In this document: in pieces, positions 21,545 to 33,240 of the stretch
Layout: every line of letters starts with the position of its first letter
How positions within the stretch are numbered: position 1 is the first letter of the stretch
Origin: Chenopodium formosanum
Lineage: Eukaryota; Streptophyta; Magnoliopsida; Caryophyllales; Amaranthaceae
Assembly (NCBI GenBank): GCA_024500155.1
Contig: CM044869.1
Location: 52,283,898-52,347,897 of the forward strand
Direction of reading: 5' to 3'
DNA length: 64,000 bases
The notes under the pieces: generated by a model
What the model saw: the letters and a program-made list of their open reading frames with translations, nothing else
Databases searched by the model: none
Told to the model about the DNA's origin: nothing
Translations under genes and position numbers: made by a program

Positions 21545-21757
21545 GAAGGCTACACATACAATGGTTGTATGTGGGGGCCCACATACAATCATTGTTGGCA
21601 CCATTTGATTGGTTTGTATTTTGGGGTCCACCTTCCCCATCTTGCTTCCTTCTATTTTTTTCCCTCTTATTTTTTTTCCTCCCTTTAGACATGGCATACA
21701 TACAATGATATTGTAAGTGGGCTACCACATACAACCATTGTATGTGTAACATCACTC
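21545..21757. mobile_element. Mutator-type MITE (213 bp) with 9-10-bp TSD
   Basis: AGTAATGAGG lies on both sides (21535-21544, 21758-21767) and only once in copy B. The inverted ends share TACACATACAATGGTTGTAT. A 9- or 10-bp duplication fits Mutator-like elements. It splits exon 6 of the GH79 remnant. Confidence 0.85.
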
Positions 21758-21958
21758 AGTAATGAGGGTCCATATTCTTTGTCTTAAGATTCGGATCATT
21801 ACCCAAACTTCGAAAATAAAATACCATACGCAGAAGAAATTTACTAAGAAATTAATAAAATGCTTCATAATGTAGATACTAAATTTACAGTACGAAAAGT
21901 GGAAGATGTGCCTACAACACATGCATGAGCGAATGTTATGTTAAATAGATGTAGTAAG

Positions 21959-24900
21959 CAGTGGCGTATCCAAGATTTCCAAACAGTGGATTCGGAATCC
22001 GGAAAAAAAAAAAAAAGGAACGCGAATACATTAATTAAATATTCAATACATTAGTTCAAATTTCGGATTACAAATGGATTACACTTAGAAAAATGGTAAA
22101 AAAAAATTAATTAAAAAAAAACCTACAAAAGCATTCTTCGAGTTTTCATACTTTGGAAGCGTATCAATACATCATCATCACTAACTCTAGCAAAAAAGTC
22201 TCTCTCATGAAAAGTGACTAAACTATCATTCAATAATTGATCTCCCATACTATTCCGCAACTTATTTTTTACATAAGTCATTGATGAAAACACTCTTTCC
22301 ACACTTACAGTCGCCACCGGAAGGACCAATGCTAGTCGTATAAGCAAGTAAAGCAATTTGGTAAGAAGTATGCTTATTTGTTTCAACAAGCATCATAGAA
22401 AGCTCATTAATATACTTCAAGTCTCCAAACCTTGCATCTTTGCGCATAATAAAAAAATCCAAGTTCATGATAAAGTGCAGTCATTGTCATCTCATTAGTT
22501 GGAAATTCATTGGGATATAACTCAGCAAGTCTCATCAACTTTTGCTTATCAAATGCCGCAAATGAATTAACCGGATTTAAGCATGATATACAAATAAGCA
22601 ACTCCATATTTTCCTCATCAAATCTATTATTGAGCTCTTGGAGTTGTAAATCAATGACACTTATAAACATTTCAATCGATTGAGATTAGAAACTTTGGCA
22701 TAGAAGCGTTTTGAACTTCCACGAGGAACATACATATCATCCATAGCAGGAACTTCCACATTATACTCATCACAAAAAGAAACTACAAGATGTAAAAAGT
22801 CTTCCCACCCATGGTCCCTCATATTTTGCAATCGCTCCTTAGTTAATGTAACAAATGCCATGGCATTAACAATATCTTGGTCCCCTCTTTGCAAAGCTTG
22901 ACACAGTTTATCAGTTTGGCCAAATATTTCAGACATCAAATGTATCATGAAAACAAATTCAAATGATTCAAATGTAGACATAACAATGATAGCCTTCACA
23001 TGATCATCCTTATAAATCTTATTTGATCCAACCTTCTCAAGAACTTTAACAATAGTAGAATACAATGAGGTAACATTTGAAACAGTTTTATATGTGACCC
23101 CCACCTAGTATCACCAGGCCTACCTAAACCAAGTTCTTGGTTTAAACCTTGCCCACTTTCAATTTCTCCTAGATCTAATGCTTTCAGAACATGTTGAGCT
23201 TGAATTTCTCTTATCATTTCCTTTCTCTTACAAGAAACACCAATAATATTCAACAAAATAGCAAGTTGATCAAATAACCAAATGCAGTCATCATTATCCT
23301 TAGCAACAACAAGAGTTAATTGAAGTTGGTGAGCAAAGCAATGGATATAATAAGCTTGTTTTGTTTCATTCATTATCAAAGTCTTGAGGCCATTTATCTC
23401 ACCCCTCATATTACTAGCACCGTCATAACCTTGTCCACGAACTCTAGACAAACTCAAAGAATGCTCCATAAGCAAAGACTCAATTGCACTCTTTAGTGAC
23501 AAAGCAGTGGTATCCTTTACATGTACAATTCCAAGAAACCTCTCAGTTATCTTCCCTTTTTTATTGACATAACTTAAACAAAGGGTCATTTGTTTCTTTT
23601 GAGATATATCACTAGATTCATCGGCTAGTATCCCAAAATAATCATCCCCGATATCATCAATGAGAAGTTTAGTGGTTTCTTTGGCACAAGAGTTAATGAG
23701 GTCCTTTTGAATTAAAGGAGAAGTCATTTGATTATTTCCCAGAGCATTACTAAGAACAACATTTGCAACATCACTATTATTTTCTGCAAGCCATGTTAAG
23801 AGTGCAAGAAAATTACCCCTATTCCAAGATTCTTCACTTTCATCATGCCCACGACAAGCTAAACCTTGACTTAAAAGAAAACTTAATGCATTTCAAAGAA
23901 TAAGTCAATCGAGCTTTGTATTGAAGTTTAGCTTCCGAGGAGTAAGTGCAAAAAGATCCAGCAACAAATGTCTTTGGGTTAATGAAAAATTTATATTTCT
24001 CATTAGCTTCATTATGTAAACTACCAATACCACCCACATGAACATCAAATCTACCAATCTTATTCCATCCTCTAAACCCCCCTTTAACAAAGTTATCATT
24101 ATCTGCCATATGAGTATCTTTATCCTTGAACAAATAGCACACAAAACAGAAAGCTGCATCCTTCTCAACACTATATTCAAGCCAATCATATTTATCAAAC
24201 CAAGCAACATTAAAGCGGCGCATACCTCCTATTTGTCTTCGAGGGAAATTATGTGTGCGTGGAGCACAACGTTTCATTGTAATATAACCTCTCCCCACAG
24301 CATCTTGATCATTAAGAGGATACTCCGAAATTGGAATTCTCTTTCTAGGGTCATATGGAAGAAGATCTACATCATAAATACGAGTATCATCAGTTTCAAC
24401 ACTAGCATTTGGATTGTTCTCCCTTTGACAAGTTTGAGGTGTGCTCTCAGGGGTTGGAATGGAAGCAGCCACAGGAATTGCATCTTCATTCGGAGACTCA
24501 ATATCATCTTCTTCTACTAGAGGATCACTTGAACTAGGTGAAGAACAAGCAGAGGATTTTTGTGACTTCCCCACACGTTTCCAAAAAGACTCTAAACTTA
24601 TTTGCAAAATGAAATCAAACAACAATCATACAATAAATCAACTACAAACTTACACAGTACACACAAATAAAATGGCAATTTAAGACATCAAATTAATTTT
24701 ACAATGATCATCAATTCATCAATTGTAAACCCCAAGAGGCCAAGAATCTAAGTATTCAATATTTCAATCAATAAATCAATTATAAACACTACAAATTTAC
24801 AATCTAATTAAATGAATTAACATTTAAGTATTGAACTATATAGAATTGTAGAATCCCTAAAAAAAAAAGTAGAATTGTAGAGTACCTTACACCGTTACTC

Positions 24901-25324
24901 GCTGGCCTGTTGGGAAGATGGTGGAGCCGTGGAGGAGCAGTCAGCAACCATGAGTGGTGTCGGCGTGCCGCGGTGGGGTAGATGTGTGGAACAATTGAGT
25001 TATAGGAGACGATGAGAGTCAGAGAGGTGAGTTAGGGACTTAGGGTTTTCGAATTTGGGGGAAATAATTTTGGGGAATTACTGAAGCTAAAAAAAGGTTG
25101 TGGGAGGGTTTGAACCCGTGTCTCCTTTGTAAAGGGGGGAAGGAAAGTCGCGCAAGGAAAATCACCACAAGGCTACACATTAACTTGTTACTATTTAGTG
25201 TGAAGATATTCTATTTAACCCTTTTTTCTTATTTAAAAAAAAAAAAAAAAAAGCACTTTAATTTTTTTTCAAAAATTCAGTGGGTTCAATGACCCCTCTT
25301 GAACCCAACCTGTATCCGCCCCTG
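21959..25324 (-). mobile_element. hAT transposon, decayed
   Basis: Inverted ends CAGTGGCGTATCCA (21959-21972) and, on the other strand, CAGGGGCGGATACA (ending 25324); 11 of 14 bases match and follow the common plant hAT pattern CAGNGGCG. The 8 bases outside each end (GTAGTAAG and TTCTTGAA) do not match, so no TSD is left. It holds one transposase pseudogene on minus. Confidence 0.8.
22123..24640 (-). pseudogene. hAT transposase (TTF-type zinc finger, DUF4371, hATC), frameshifted
   Basis: Minus strand. The N-terminal part (24625-23843) has a serine/proline-rich start and a TTF-type domain (RRFNVAWFDKYDWLEYSV, AAFCFVCYLF). The middle part (23727-23100) is the DDE/RNase H-like core of the ZMYM1-like hAT group (GILADESSDISQKKQMTLCL, GQGYDGASNMRGEINGL, HCFAHQLQLTLV, RPGDTRWGSH). 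The end carries the hAT dimerisation motif (ALVLPVATVSVERVFSSMTY, LNDSLVTF). The frame breaks at least five times, near 23880, 23096, 22680, 22460 and 22370, so no functional protein can be made. Family call is strong; upstream introns were not resolved. Confidence 0.85.
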
Positions 25325-26875
25325 TTCTTGAAAGATTATTTTAAGTTACTATCTTCATCCTATTTAGATTTGAATTTTAATTGCAGAGAAAATTGAATAA
25401 TGTATTGCTTTGTTTGGGATTCATATAAAATTTAAAATTTCTAATGAGACCAAAATTTGGTTATTTTTAAAAACAAATAGCAACTTGTCTTAACTTCTAA
25501 CAATAACATTAAACTTTCTTAATGTGAAAAACGATAAAATATAACTAACAAAATACTTGAAATTATTTATAAATTAACAAATAACGTACAAATATGTATA
25601 TATATATTTCACATAGCTGGAATATATAATTATATGTATTTAGAAACCAAAGATCACAGCCATTATGATATTATTTTTATATTTATTATTTTTTAAAATA
25701 TTTTGTAATCGATGTGAAATCTGATTGTGCATGTGAGATTTTAAATTAGGAATATAAATTTAATTTTCTTTATCAAATTGAAAAGAATGATAAAAATGGA
25801 ATTTCAGTTTGTAATAGAATTTTAGAATGTGAATGAAATAAATAACCAAAAAAATGAGTTGTAAAATGATGAATAAGCCTCAGATATTGCAAAAGATTAA
25901 AGACAAAAATGTATGTTAATTTTATCCCATATTTGGTTTCATACATGAAAGAGGAAAATAGTAATATGTGTATATAATTTTATTGGAACTCAATTCAAAA
26001 ATTAAATTGGAAACAAATATTAAATATTAGTAAATTATTGAGATTAGATAAGATTAATAATATTATTATTGCTAGGCCCATTTTCATCAAAATAGATAAA
26101 GAAATTGCTTAAAGTTTAATTCAATTCCATAAAAAAATAATTAAATTTTGATCGTATGCTATTAAACATATGTGAAAACAATAAAGTACAATTAATAAAC
26201 AACTTGAAATTCTTTATAAATTAACAAATAATGTACAACTTAATAGATAAATCAACGTGAAATTATTTATTATATTGAACATGGCTAACACATATAATTA
26301 TGTGTATTGATAAATTAAAAATAGATAGAAAAGAATGGCAAGTAGAATAACATATATAAGAATTAATAACAAGTTTTCTAATTAAAGCCAATTAGCCACA
26401 CTAATACGATAAAAATGTATTTAATAACAATTTAACTCTTGTATATTGTAATTTAGAGGGGATTTGAATTTTATTTTGTTCATTTACAAGTTAACTTTTA
26501 ATTTTAATACGTCTAAACTCTAAATGTATGCAAGTATTTAACCGTTCGACATTTACATTTTTCACGTACTAAAATTAAATTCAAATATTTTTATATAAAT
26601 ATTGCTAGATTAGTTTTGCTCAAAAAAAGTTTTGTTAAAAAAATGATACTAAAATAATTTAACATATTATTTCTTTACTTATTAACCTATTAACCGTTAA
26701 AGTTAAATTATTTTGATATAATTAAAATTAAATATTTACATGTAGATATGCATGTATAACAATAAATTTTAAGTCAATAATTAGAGAAAAAAATAGAAGC
26801 TAAAAGATACAAATCATATAATAGATACATATGTATTGTTAAATATAAGAAAAAAATATAATCTCAAAGTCTTGA
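25325..26875. other. AT-rich intergenic DNA with a dispersed repeat
   Basis: No gene. Two copies of an AT-rich repeat lie at about 25555-25640 and 26195-26310, sharing ATAAATTAACAAATAA and TATAATTATRTGTATT blocks; a third is at 31480-31610. No clear ends or TSDs. Confidence 0.5.
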
Positions 26876-28138
26876 TATAACACCCCCAAATCTCCCTCTA
26901 CGGAAATACTAGTATAATACGTATAATTATACCGTAGAGATAGACTTAGGCGTATTACCGTCGCGTGATTACGCAAGGCTACTCAACTTACTAACAAAAC
27001 AATACTTTGCAGCGGAAACTTCAAAACTCTCATTTATTAATAATAACTATGAATAGAAACCAATGTTATGAGTACTCAAAAATAGGTACAAAGACCACGA
27101 TTCCTAACTTAGTGAAACCAAATCCCGAGACTCCAATGCATCAATTTATTCACTCCACCTGAAATAACATTGCTTACCATTACGGTAAACAGGGCGAACC
27201 AAAACAAATAAGAAATACGGATTAGCAAAATATGCTAAGTACGGTAAGTGCAAGATAATTAAACTCAATTTATTTGCAAACATGCTTTTGAAATCAATTC
27301 CAATAATTAATCCAATAATTCCAAACTCATGATTCAAAACCAATTCTCAATATTCAAATCCCAATAATCATTAAAACCAATTCCAATTATTTTAAAACCA
27401 ATTAAACCAATTTAACCAATTCCTCTCCCAAGTGTGCACACCCCCCAAGCTAGTCTCCTTATGTTACAAGGCTATTCTTGAGGAAAGACCCGATCATACA
27501 AAGTCCAAGGCCTTATCAAAATACCAAATCCGCATAGTGGGATTACTAACATGCTTATAAAGCATAAATAATAAATTTAATTCAATGATTAAATAAATCC
27601 TCTTTAAATCCAATAATTCCAACTTTTAATAATAATAATTCAAACTCCCTTTTTTTTTTTTATAAATCCAACAAGCTTTCAAAACCAATCCTTTTTAAAA
27701 CATGAATAATAAATTAATTAATCAAAACATGTTATAAAAATCAATACTCCAATTTAATTATTAAAACCAATCTTTTAAACATACTTTTATTTCATAAACC
27801 ATAATTCAAGTCAATTTAATTCAATCACCATAAAATCATTCAAACATGCTCATTCAAATCAATCACTTTCAAGGTATCTAGCCACCTAACGTACCTTGAT
27901 CCTTGCTTAGCCAAAAACACTTCAAAAGAACTCTTAAGTGGCTTGATCAAAAACACCCTACAAATAAATATAACCTTAATTAACATAAGGTTAACAAATA
28001 ATCACAACAATGAAATTAAAAACCCCCAACTATATGTACATGAACCTTTTAAATTAATTTTCATAAACATCATTAAAAATCTAATTTATATAATTAAAAC
28101 TACTCATAATAATTTTTATAAATCCCCCATAATAATAA

Positions 28139-28474
28139 TCTAATATATATATATATATAAAGGGAAGTTTTTTCCCGAGTTTTTAGAGAGCCACGTAGGA
28201 TCTAATTTTCTTAGCGCGCCATGTAGTATTATAAACCTTAGTAATAGCCAATTAAATAAGAGATTATTAATTTCTTTTAGGATTAAATAATTCAAATGTC
28301 ACGTAAGCAAATTTGGCGAATGAGATTTTTAAGTTTAAAATAATAAATATTAAATATTATCTTTTAATATTAGGAATTTTATCTAAATATATAACAAATT
28401 TTAGCTAATAAATACAAAAAAAAAAAAAAAAAAAAAAAATCAAACAAACCGTGCATCGCATGGGCTTCATCTAG
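28139..28474 (+). mobile_element. Non-autonomous Helitron (336 bp)
   Basis: Starts TCTAATATAT after an A and ends CTAG before a T, the A/T insertion pattern of Helitrons. About ten bases before the end is a short hairpin in CCGTGCATCGCATGGG, as in plant Helitrons. No TSD or inverted ends, as expected. Inserted in the solo LTR. Confidence 0.75.
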
Positions 28475-28793
28475 TAATAATAATAATTGAATAAGATAAG
28501 AGAAAGAGAAAAGATAAGAAACCAAGGAAAAGAGAAGAATTGGATTTTCGTTGGAAAGAATAGGCAGAACTTGCAGAGGCTATAACTCGTTTGATATAAC
28601 TCCGAATTGGGTAATTCTTGAGCCCAACCTCAAGGATTTTTCGAGAGGAACAATCTTCTGTGAAACAGCAATACCCCAAAAACTGACCAGAAGTGCCCGA
28701 AAATTGGCTTCAAAGATAAACGGGATGATTTGTGTAAAAAGAGGAGAAGAAAAGAAGAGAATTGGTGTGAAGAATGTGAGAGGTATGGAGGGG

Positions 28794-28801
28794 TATTTAT
28801 A
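28794..28801 (-). promoter_or_regulatory. TATA box of the second solo LTR
   Basis: TATAAATA on minus, followed downstream by a pyrimidine-rich leader. It supports the minus orientation of the LTR. Confidence 0.5.
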
Positions 28802-29916
28802 GGCTAGTTCATGCAAGAATTATGGCAAGAGAATGTGGGAAGAATTATGGAAAGTAGGGTTTAAGGGATTACTTGGAGAAGTGAGTAAAGATTTAAGGAA
28901 AGTTTTGATATTGAAGAGATTGTGTATAATTGAATATAGAAGGTATGATTGTCATGAAAAATATTAAGGAAATTGGAATTAATTGGGGAATAATTAAGAA
29001 GAATGAATGGAAAGGAAATATAATGATTGGATATTAAAAAGATGGAGAATTAGAATTAAGGAAAATAGGAGATTTTGGGAGATAATTAAAAATATAATTT
29101 TACCAATTAAATTCCCCCAAAATATTTCATGAGGGCCGAAAATATGGAGCTTACCATAGCTCTAATTTTCGGATTCCTCTAGATATATTTAGGAAGATTT
29201 TGCTCGGTTTTTAAGGAATAAAATAATTGTGTAAATAATATTTATTGTAATAAATAATTAAATAATAAAATACCAAATATTCACCAAATAATTTAACTAA
29301 TAAAATCAGATTTTCTCTTAGGAAAATCCGAAATTTATTAGCCAAATAAATGGGATTTTCGGACTTATTAAAATAATAATAAAATATAGCTTTTGCCTTA
29401 ATTAAAATATCCAAAATATATAAATAATCCGATTTTTAAAATAGGATAAATGGATAATAAATCTTATCCAAAATAATAATTTGTTTTTAAAATACTTTTG
29501 GCGCCAAAATTCAAATATCGTTTTGGCTCCAAGATTTAAATAGTAAGTTAAATTACTAAAATACCCTTTTTAGAAAATAAAAATTAATTAATTAGGAAAA
29601 ATACGTATAAAAATACGGAGTATTACACTTGAATAGAACTTACTACATAGTACTGTTTTAAGCATTTTTTTATAAGCCAAAAAGAAACCCAAGCTATATA
29701 TTACATCAAGGTGTTAAAAAATACATTTTAGTACAAAATTTAGATATAAACCAAACAAAATAGAAATAATGACACATAAATCCGTTGATGTTGGTATGTA
29801 TGATACACATATCAAGTCCAACATAAACTAACATAATAAACTAAATTTAAATTGCAATAAAACTAGATAGTATAAATAGTAATTACTAGTTATTACAATA
29901 GTGTTTTTAAAAAAAA

Positions 29917-31038
29917 GAAAAATTTGTCAAAAATAACACCACCTTTCACCGGTCTTCCAAGAATAGAACGACCTTTGGATTATTTTAAAATAAAACGACC
30001 TTTGATGCACATCCGCTAAAAATAGAACAAAAAACATGTTCCCTGTTTCACAGGTTATATTTGACATGTGTCCATGTGTGATTGGTTAGAAAAAGTTATT
30101 TTATTTGAACATTTTTTTTTAGTAATAATGATTTTAAAAATCAAAACTTAAAATTTTCTTAAAAAAATTAAAACTAAAATAAACTGAAAAAAAAAACCCA
30201 CCCCTTGCCAAAAGCAACCCCACCACTGTCGGCGGTCAGAGTCCCTTATCTGACGCCGGCGGTACCCCGACCCATCCTGACCAGCACCTCCCCTAAACCA
30301 CCTTCCCCCACCCTAAAACCCCCCCCCCTTCCTCCTCTCGAAAAAACTCCCCACCAGCAGTTGCCCCTGCCAAACCCATTTCCCGTTTTGCCGCCACCCC
30401 GCAGGCCGTCTCCACCCATTTCCCAGGTGGAAAAAGATGCAACGACGCCACTGAGCTACTATTCTCACTCTCTAAGTAAACCCACCACGACCACCACTTG
30501 ATTTTGGGTTTTCTAGTGTTTCGGGTGGTGGTTCAAGAGGGGAAGGGGTGGAGACGACCGTCAGAGGAGCGAAATGGGTTCGCCGGCACAATTGAGATGG
30601 TTTGGGCGCCGACGGAGCAGGGTATTAGGGTGGGAGGAAGGTGGTTTAGTAGAAGAAGTTGGCCGGTCGAGGTCTTTGTGCTGTCGGCGCCGTTAGGAGG
30701 CTCTCTGCTGGCGCCGTGTTAGGAGGATTTGGCCGCCGGCGTTTATGGGGAAGACACCGGCAGTGAGGGTGGCTGGGAGGTTTTTTTCAGATTTTTTTTT
30801 AAAAAAATTTTAAGGTATTTTTTTTTTATTTTCAGGTTTTTTTAAAAAAAAATTTAAACAAAATTGACCAATGACATTGTGACACGTGTCACTAGTAACC
30901 TATTTAACAGGTTACCAACCGGTTACGTTCTATTTTTGGCGGATGTGCATCAAAGGTCGTTTTATTTTGAAATAATCCAAATGTCGTTCTATTCTTGGAA
31001 GACCGGTAAAAGGTGGTGTTATTTTTGAAAAATTTTCC
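29917..31038. mobile_element. Long-TIR Mutator-like element 1 (1122 bp)
   Basis: Inverted ends of about 130 bp (outer block GTCAAAAATAACACCACC; inner block with AATAGAACGACCTTTGGATT), flanked by a perfect 9-bp TSD TAAAAAAAA (29908-29916, 31039-31047). The TSD is low complexity, but copies abut both ends exactly. The interior (30190-30780) is far richer in G+C than its surroundings: C-rich up to ~30490, G-rich after. Two open frames there (30205-30501, 30498-30722) give proline-rich and mixed peptides and are not supported as genes. The interior may be captured host DNA (Pack-MULE type). Confidence 0.8.
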
Positions 31039-31047
31039 TAAAAAAAA

Positions 31048-32526
31048 TACTACAATTGTTACAATAAACAAACAGACTTGAAACTCTATTGATAGTTATT
31101 ATAATTCAACTTTTTTTGATAGACAATTTAAAAACTCGATCAAATTTGGTTGAATAGACAACCCTTGCCGGTACAAGGCGTACCAAGTTTTAGGTATGAT
31201 GTGAGGAAGATGTTCCAGAAGAACTTCGTTGATGTTGTTTGGATTGGTAAAATTTGATCTTTCCTATAATTGTAAAACGAGAGAGTTATTATTATTATTA
31301 CTATTATTATTTCCTATTTTCGAAACAAATTCCATATATCTACTAGATATTGGGTAATACTTTATACAATTTTTTCCATTCTTATTGCAGTCAAATATAT
31401 CGAAAGAGGGAGAAAATCTACCCCAACCCTCACCACTTAGTCTTTCATATTTTTCCCGAGTAGTTTTTTTTTAGACTAGTATTACAAATATTATTTATAA
31501 ATTAACAAATAATGTGAAATTATTTATAAGTTAACAAATAATAATAACTACATATATATTATATTACATGCATAAAACTGAGATATATAATTATGTGTAT
31601 TGATATATTAATTGAAAAAAAATTCATTTATCATATTTTTTTAAAATTATTATTTTTTATAATAAATACTTTTAATAATAATTTTTTATTAAAAATAAGT
31701 GAGCTCAATATTGATCCATTACTTTAAACTTAAGTAGATGAGAAAGATGGAATCAAAAAGTTAAATGACAAAAGAAAATGGTAGAACAGAAAAATAAAAA
31801 TCAAAAGAGCAAGTGGAATAACATCAGAGTTAATTACAAGCATTTTTATTAAAGCATAGTTGATAAAAAAAATACAAACAACTTAATTTTAAAAGGTTAT
31901 AACCTTATAGCTAGTGTGAGATATAATAATAGATCATCATGATCTGCTTTAGCTGGTTATATTGATATAGTGTAATCTCAATTTCATTTAATAAAAGAAA
32001 AAGAAATAAAGAAAATTAATTTATAATCAATGTACTGTAATTTGCAATTTTTTCAATTTCTAAATACAAACTACATGTGTTCAATAATAATTTAACTCTT
32101 ACATTTTCTTAAAAAAGACATTTATTAGGGATTTGAATCTCACTTTTTTTTTAATAAAAATATTAACCCATTAATGAAAAGTCATACGACATCTACAACG
32201 ATAATCGAATTTAACAAATACATAATTTGAATCAAATAAAAATTTCCTTCATAAAAACTATGATCGTCCAGCAGATCTTGCAATGCGAAATATCTCCCGC
32301 TTATATCGCTGGTAAATATAGCCTTGTTGGAGAGGCAATCTAACGATCTTTTGTAGTCGTGAGAATGATTTCCATCGGATTCATCTTAATTATAGTATTC
32401 GAAAAATTGAAAATCTTTGCAACCCCGCATAATTTTTCACCAACGAAATAATTTCATGGCAATCCATCAGATCTATTATTCCAGATTTTAAGCTATAGAA
32501 ATTCCCCCTTAAAAAGAGGAGAAAAA
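31048..32526. other. AT-rich intergenic DNA
   Basis: No gene recognised. Holds the third copy (31480-31610) of the AT-rich dispersed repeat. Bases 32260-32500 are less AT-rich and may be decayed retroelement DNA, but I could not identify them. Confidence 0.4.
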
Positions 32527-32628
32527 CCCTATCTTTCGAATGAGATCGAAAAACCTTGTCTTTCGAAGGAGATCGAAAATACCTTGTCTTTTAAAGGAGA
32601 TCGAAAACCCTTTCTTTCGAGGGAGAAA
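32527..32628 (+). repeat. ~27-bp tandem repeat
   Basis: About four imperfect units of CTTTCGAAGGAGATCGAAAA plus a short spacer. A small open frame over it (32540-32722) only reflects the repeat. Confidence 0.7.
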
Positions 32629-32836
32629 TCATTATTATAAATCAAAAGAACAAACACAAAAGTGTAAAGAAACAATGTTTTGGGGCTTTCTATCGGTAAA
32701 ACCCTTAAAAATCAAAAATTGAGGCTAGGGTTTTTTTTAGAGAGGAGAGGGGAGGAATTTCACTTTATTTATGTACAAATTAGCTTTTAGTTTCATTACG
32801 TCTATTTTTTTTTAGGAAAACGATTAGGCAGGTTTA

Positions 32837-33240
32837 TTATTGCAAATCATGCTCCACCAACGTCATAAGACTTTGGGGAAACGAGTTCATACCAACTAAC
32901 TTTGAACTACCCCAGGTATCCCACATTGCTACTAAATGAGTACCTGTATTGCCTACCTTTTTAACATGAGAAATTACAAACACATCAAAATCATGAGATA
33001 AATTGCTAATATCATCGTATAAAAGCCATAAAGGAGAAGAGCCTTCCGATTGTCCTTCAATCTTGCTGACCACATTTATCGAATCACTTTCCACCCATAT
33101 TTTCCTGTAGCCAAATCTCATTGCAATTTTCATTCCATACCTTAACACAGCAGATTCTGTAGCTTCGACCTCCCATTTTGGCATCATACTGTTTGGTAGC
33201 TACCAACAACAAGGTCCAATTTTCATCTCTAGTAATAACC
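32837..33240 (-). pseudogene. RNase H-like domain fragment (plant LINE/RVT_3 type)
   Basis: Minus strand. Upstream of a frame slip near 33180 it reads GVITRDENWTLLLVATKQ, then KWEVEATESAVLRYGMKIAM, GYRKIWVESDSINVVSKI and FVISHVKKVGNTGTHLVA. The order E....A....G...A...G, then ESDS, then H....N..AD/H is the plant RNase H_like (RVT_3) domain found at the end of non-LTR retroelement polyproteins. The N-terminal reverse transcriptase is missing. The usual final Asp region reads THLVA, so the copy is probably inactive. Confidence 0.65.

Larger units (their letters stand above)
14660..21958. repeat. Segmental duplication, copy A
   Basis: Matches 35540-42060 in order and orientation: flanking DNA (AATGTGC...CTTTTTCTTCAAT), an F-box-like gene on plus, its 3' flank, then part of a GH79 gene on minus. 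Compared with copy B it gained a 95-bp SINE, a second SINE, a solo LTR and four MITEs, and lost about 2 kb between 20785 and 20787 (equivalent of ~39600-41612). The right limit is the hAT element at 21959. Confidence 0.8.
20787..21958 (-). pseudogene. GH79 heparanase-like remnant (parts of exons 6-7)
   Basis: Matches 41612-42060 of the intact GH79 gene. Exon 7 survives only as ~33 bases (20787-20819) before a Stowaway insertion. Exon 6 (about 21455-21800) is interrupted by a 213-bp MITE and has lost 57 bases between two GCAT words, removing the block that in the intact gene holds the nucleophile (VGEAGGAYNSGGHLVSD). Exons 8-9 were lost in the 2-kb deletion. The upstream exons are absent because the duplicated segment ends at the hAT element. 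Confidence 0.8.
26876..29627 (-). mobile_element. Solo LTR (2752 bp with Helitron), TSD CTTGA
   Basis: On minus it starts TGTAATACTCCGTATTTTTA and ends GGGGGTGTTATA. The 5-bp duplication CTTGA lies at 26871-26875 and 29628-29632. A TATA box on minus is at 28794-28801. The 3' end reads TA rather than the usual CA. About 2.4 kb after removing the Helitron at 28139-28474. No gag or pol; family not identified. Short frames inside are not supported as genes. Confidence 0.75.

Noticed and set aside
21443..21755. Overlapping ORFs on both strands
   Set aside because: They lie across the 213-bp MITE and the GH79 remnant; palindromic MITE ends create open frames.
25095..25160. Possible tRNA or SINE (box B-like GGTTTGAACCC)
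   Set aside because: Only a box B-like word in the hAT subterminal region; no box A at the right distance, no TSD, no cloverleaf.
30205..30722. Proline-rich protein genes in Mutator-like element 1
   Set aside because: Base bias of the C-rich and G-rich halves explains the open frames; no recognised motif or splice structure.
32540..32722. 60-residue ORF
   Set aside because: Encoded by the ~27-bp tandem repeat; no domain or conservation sign.
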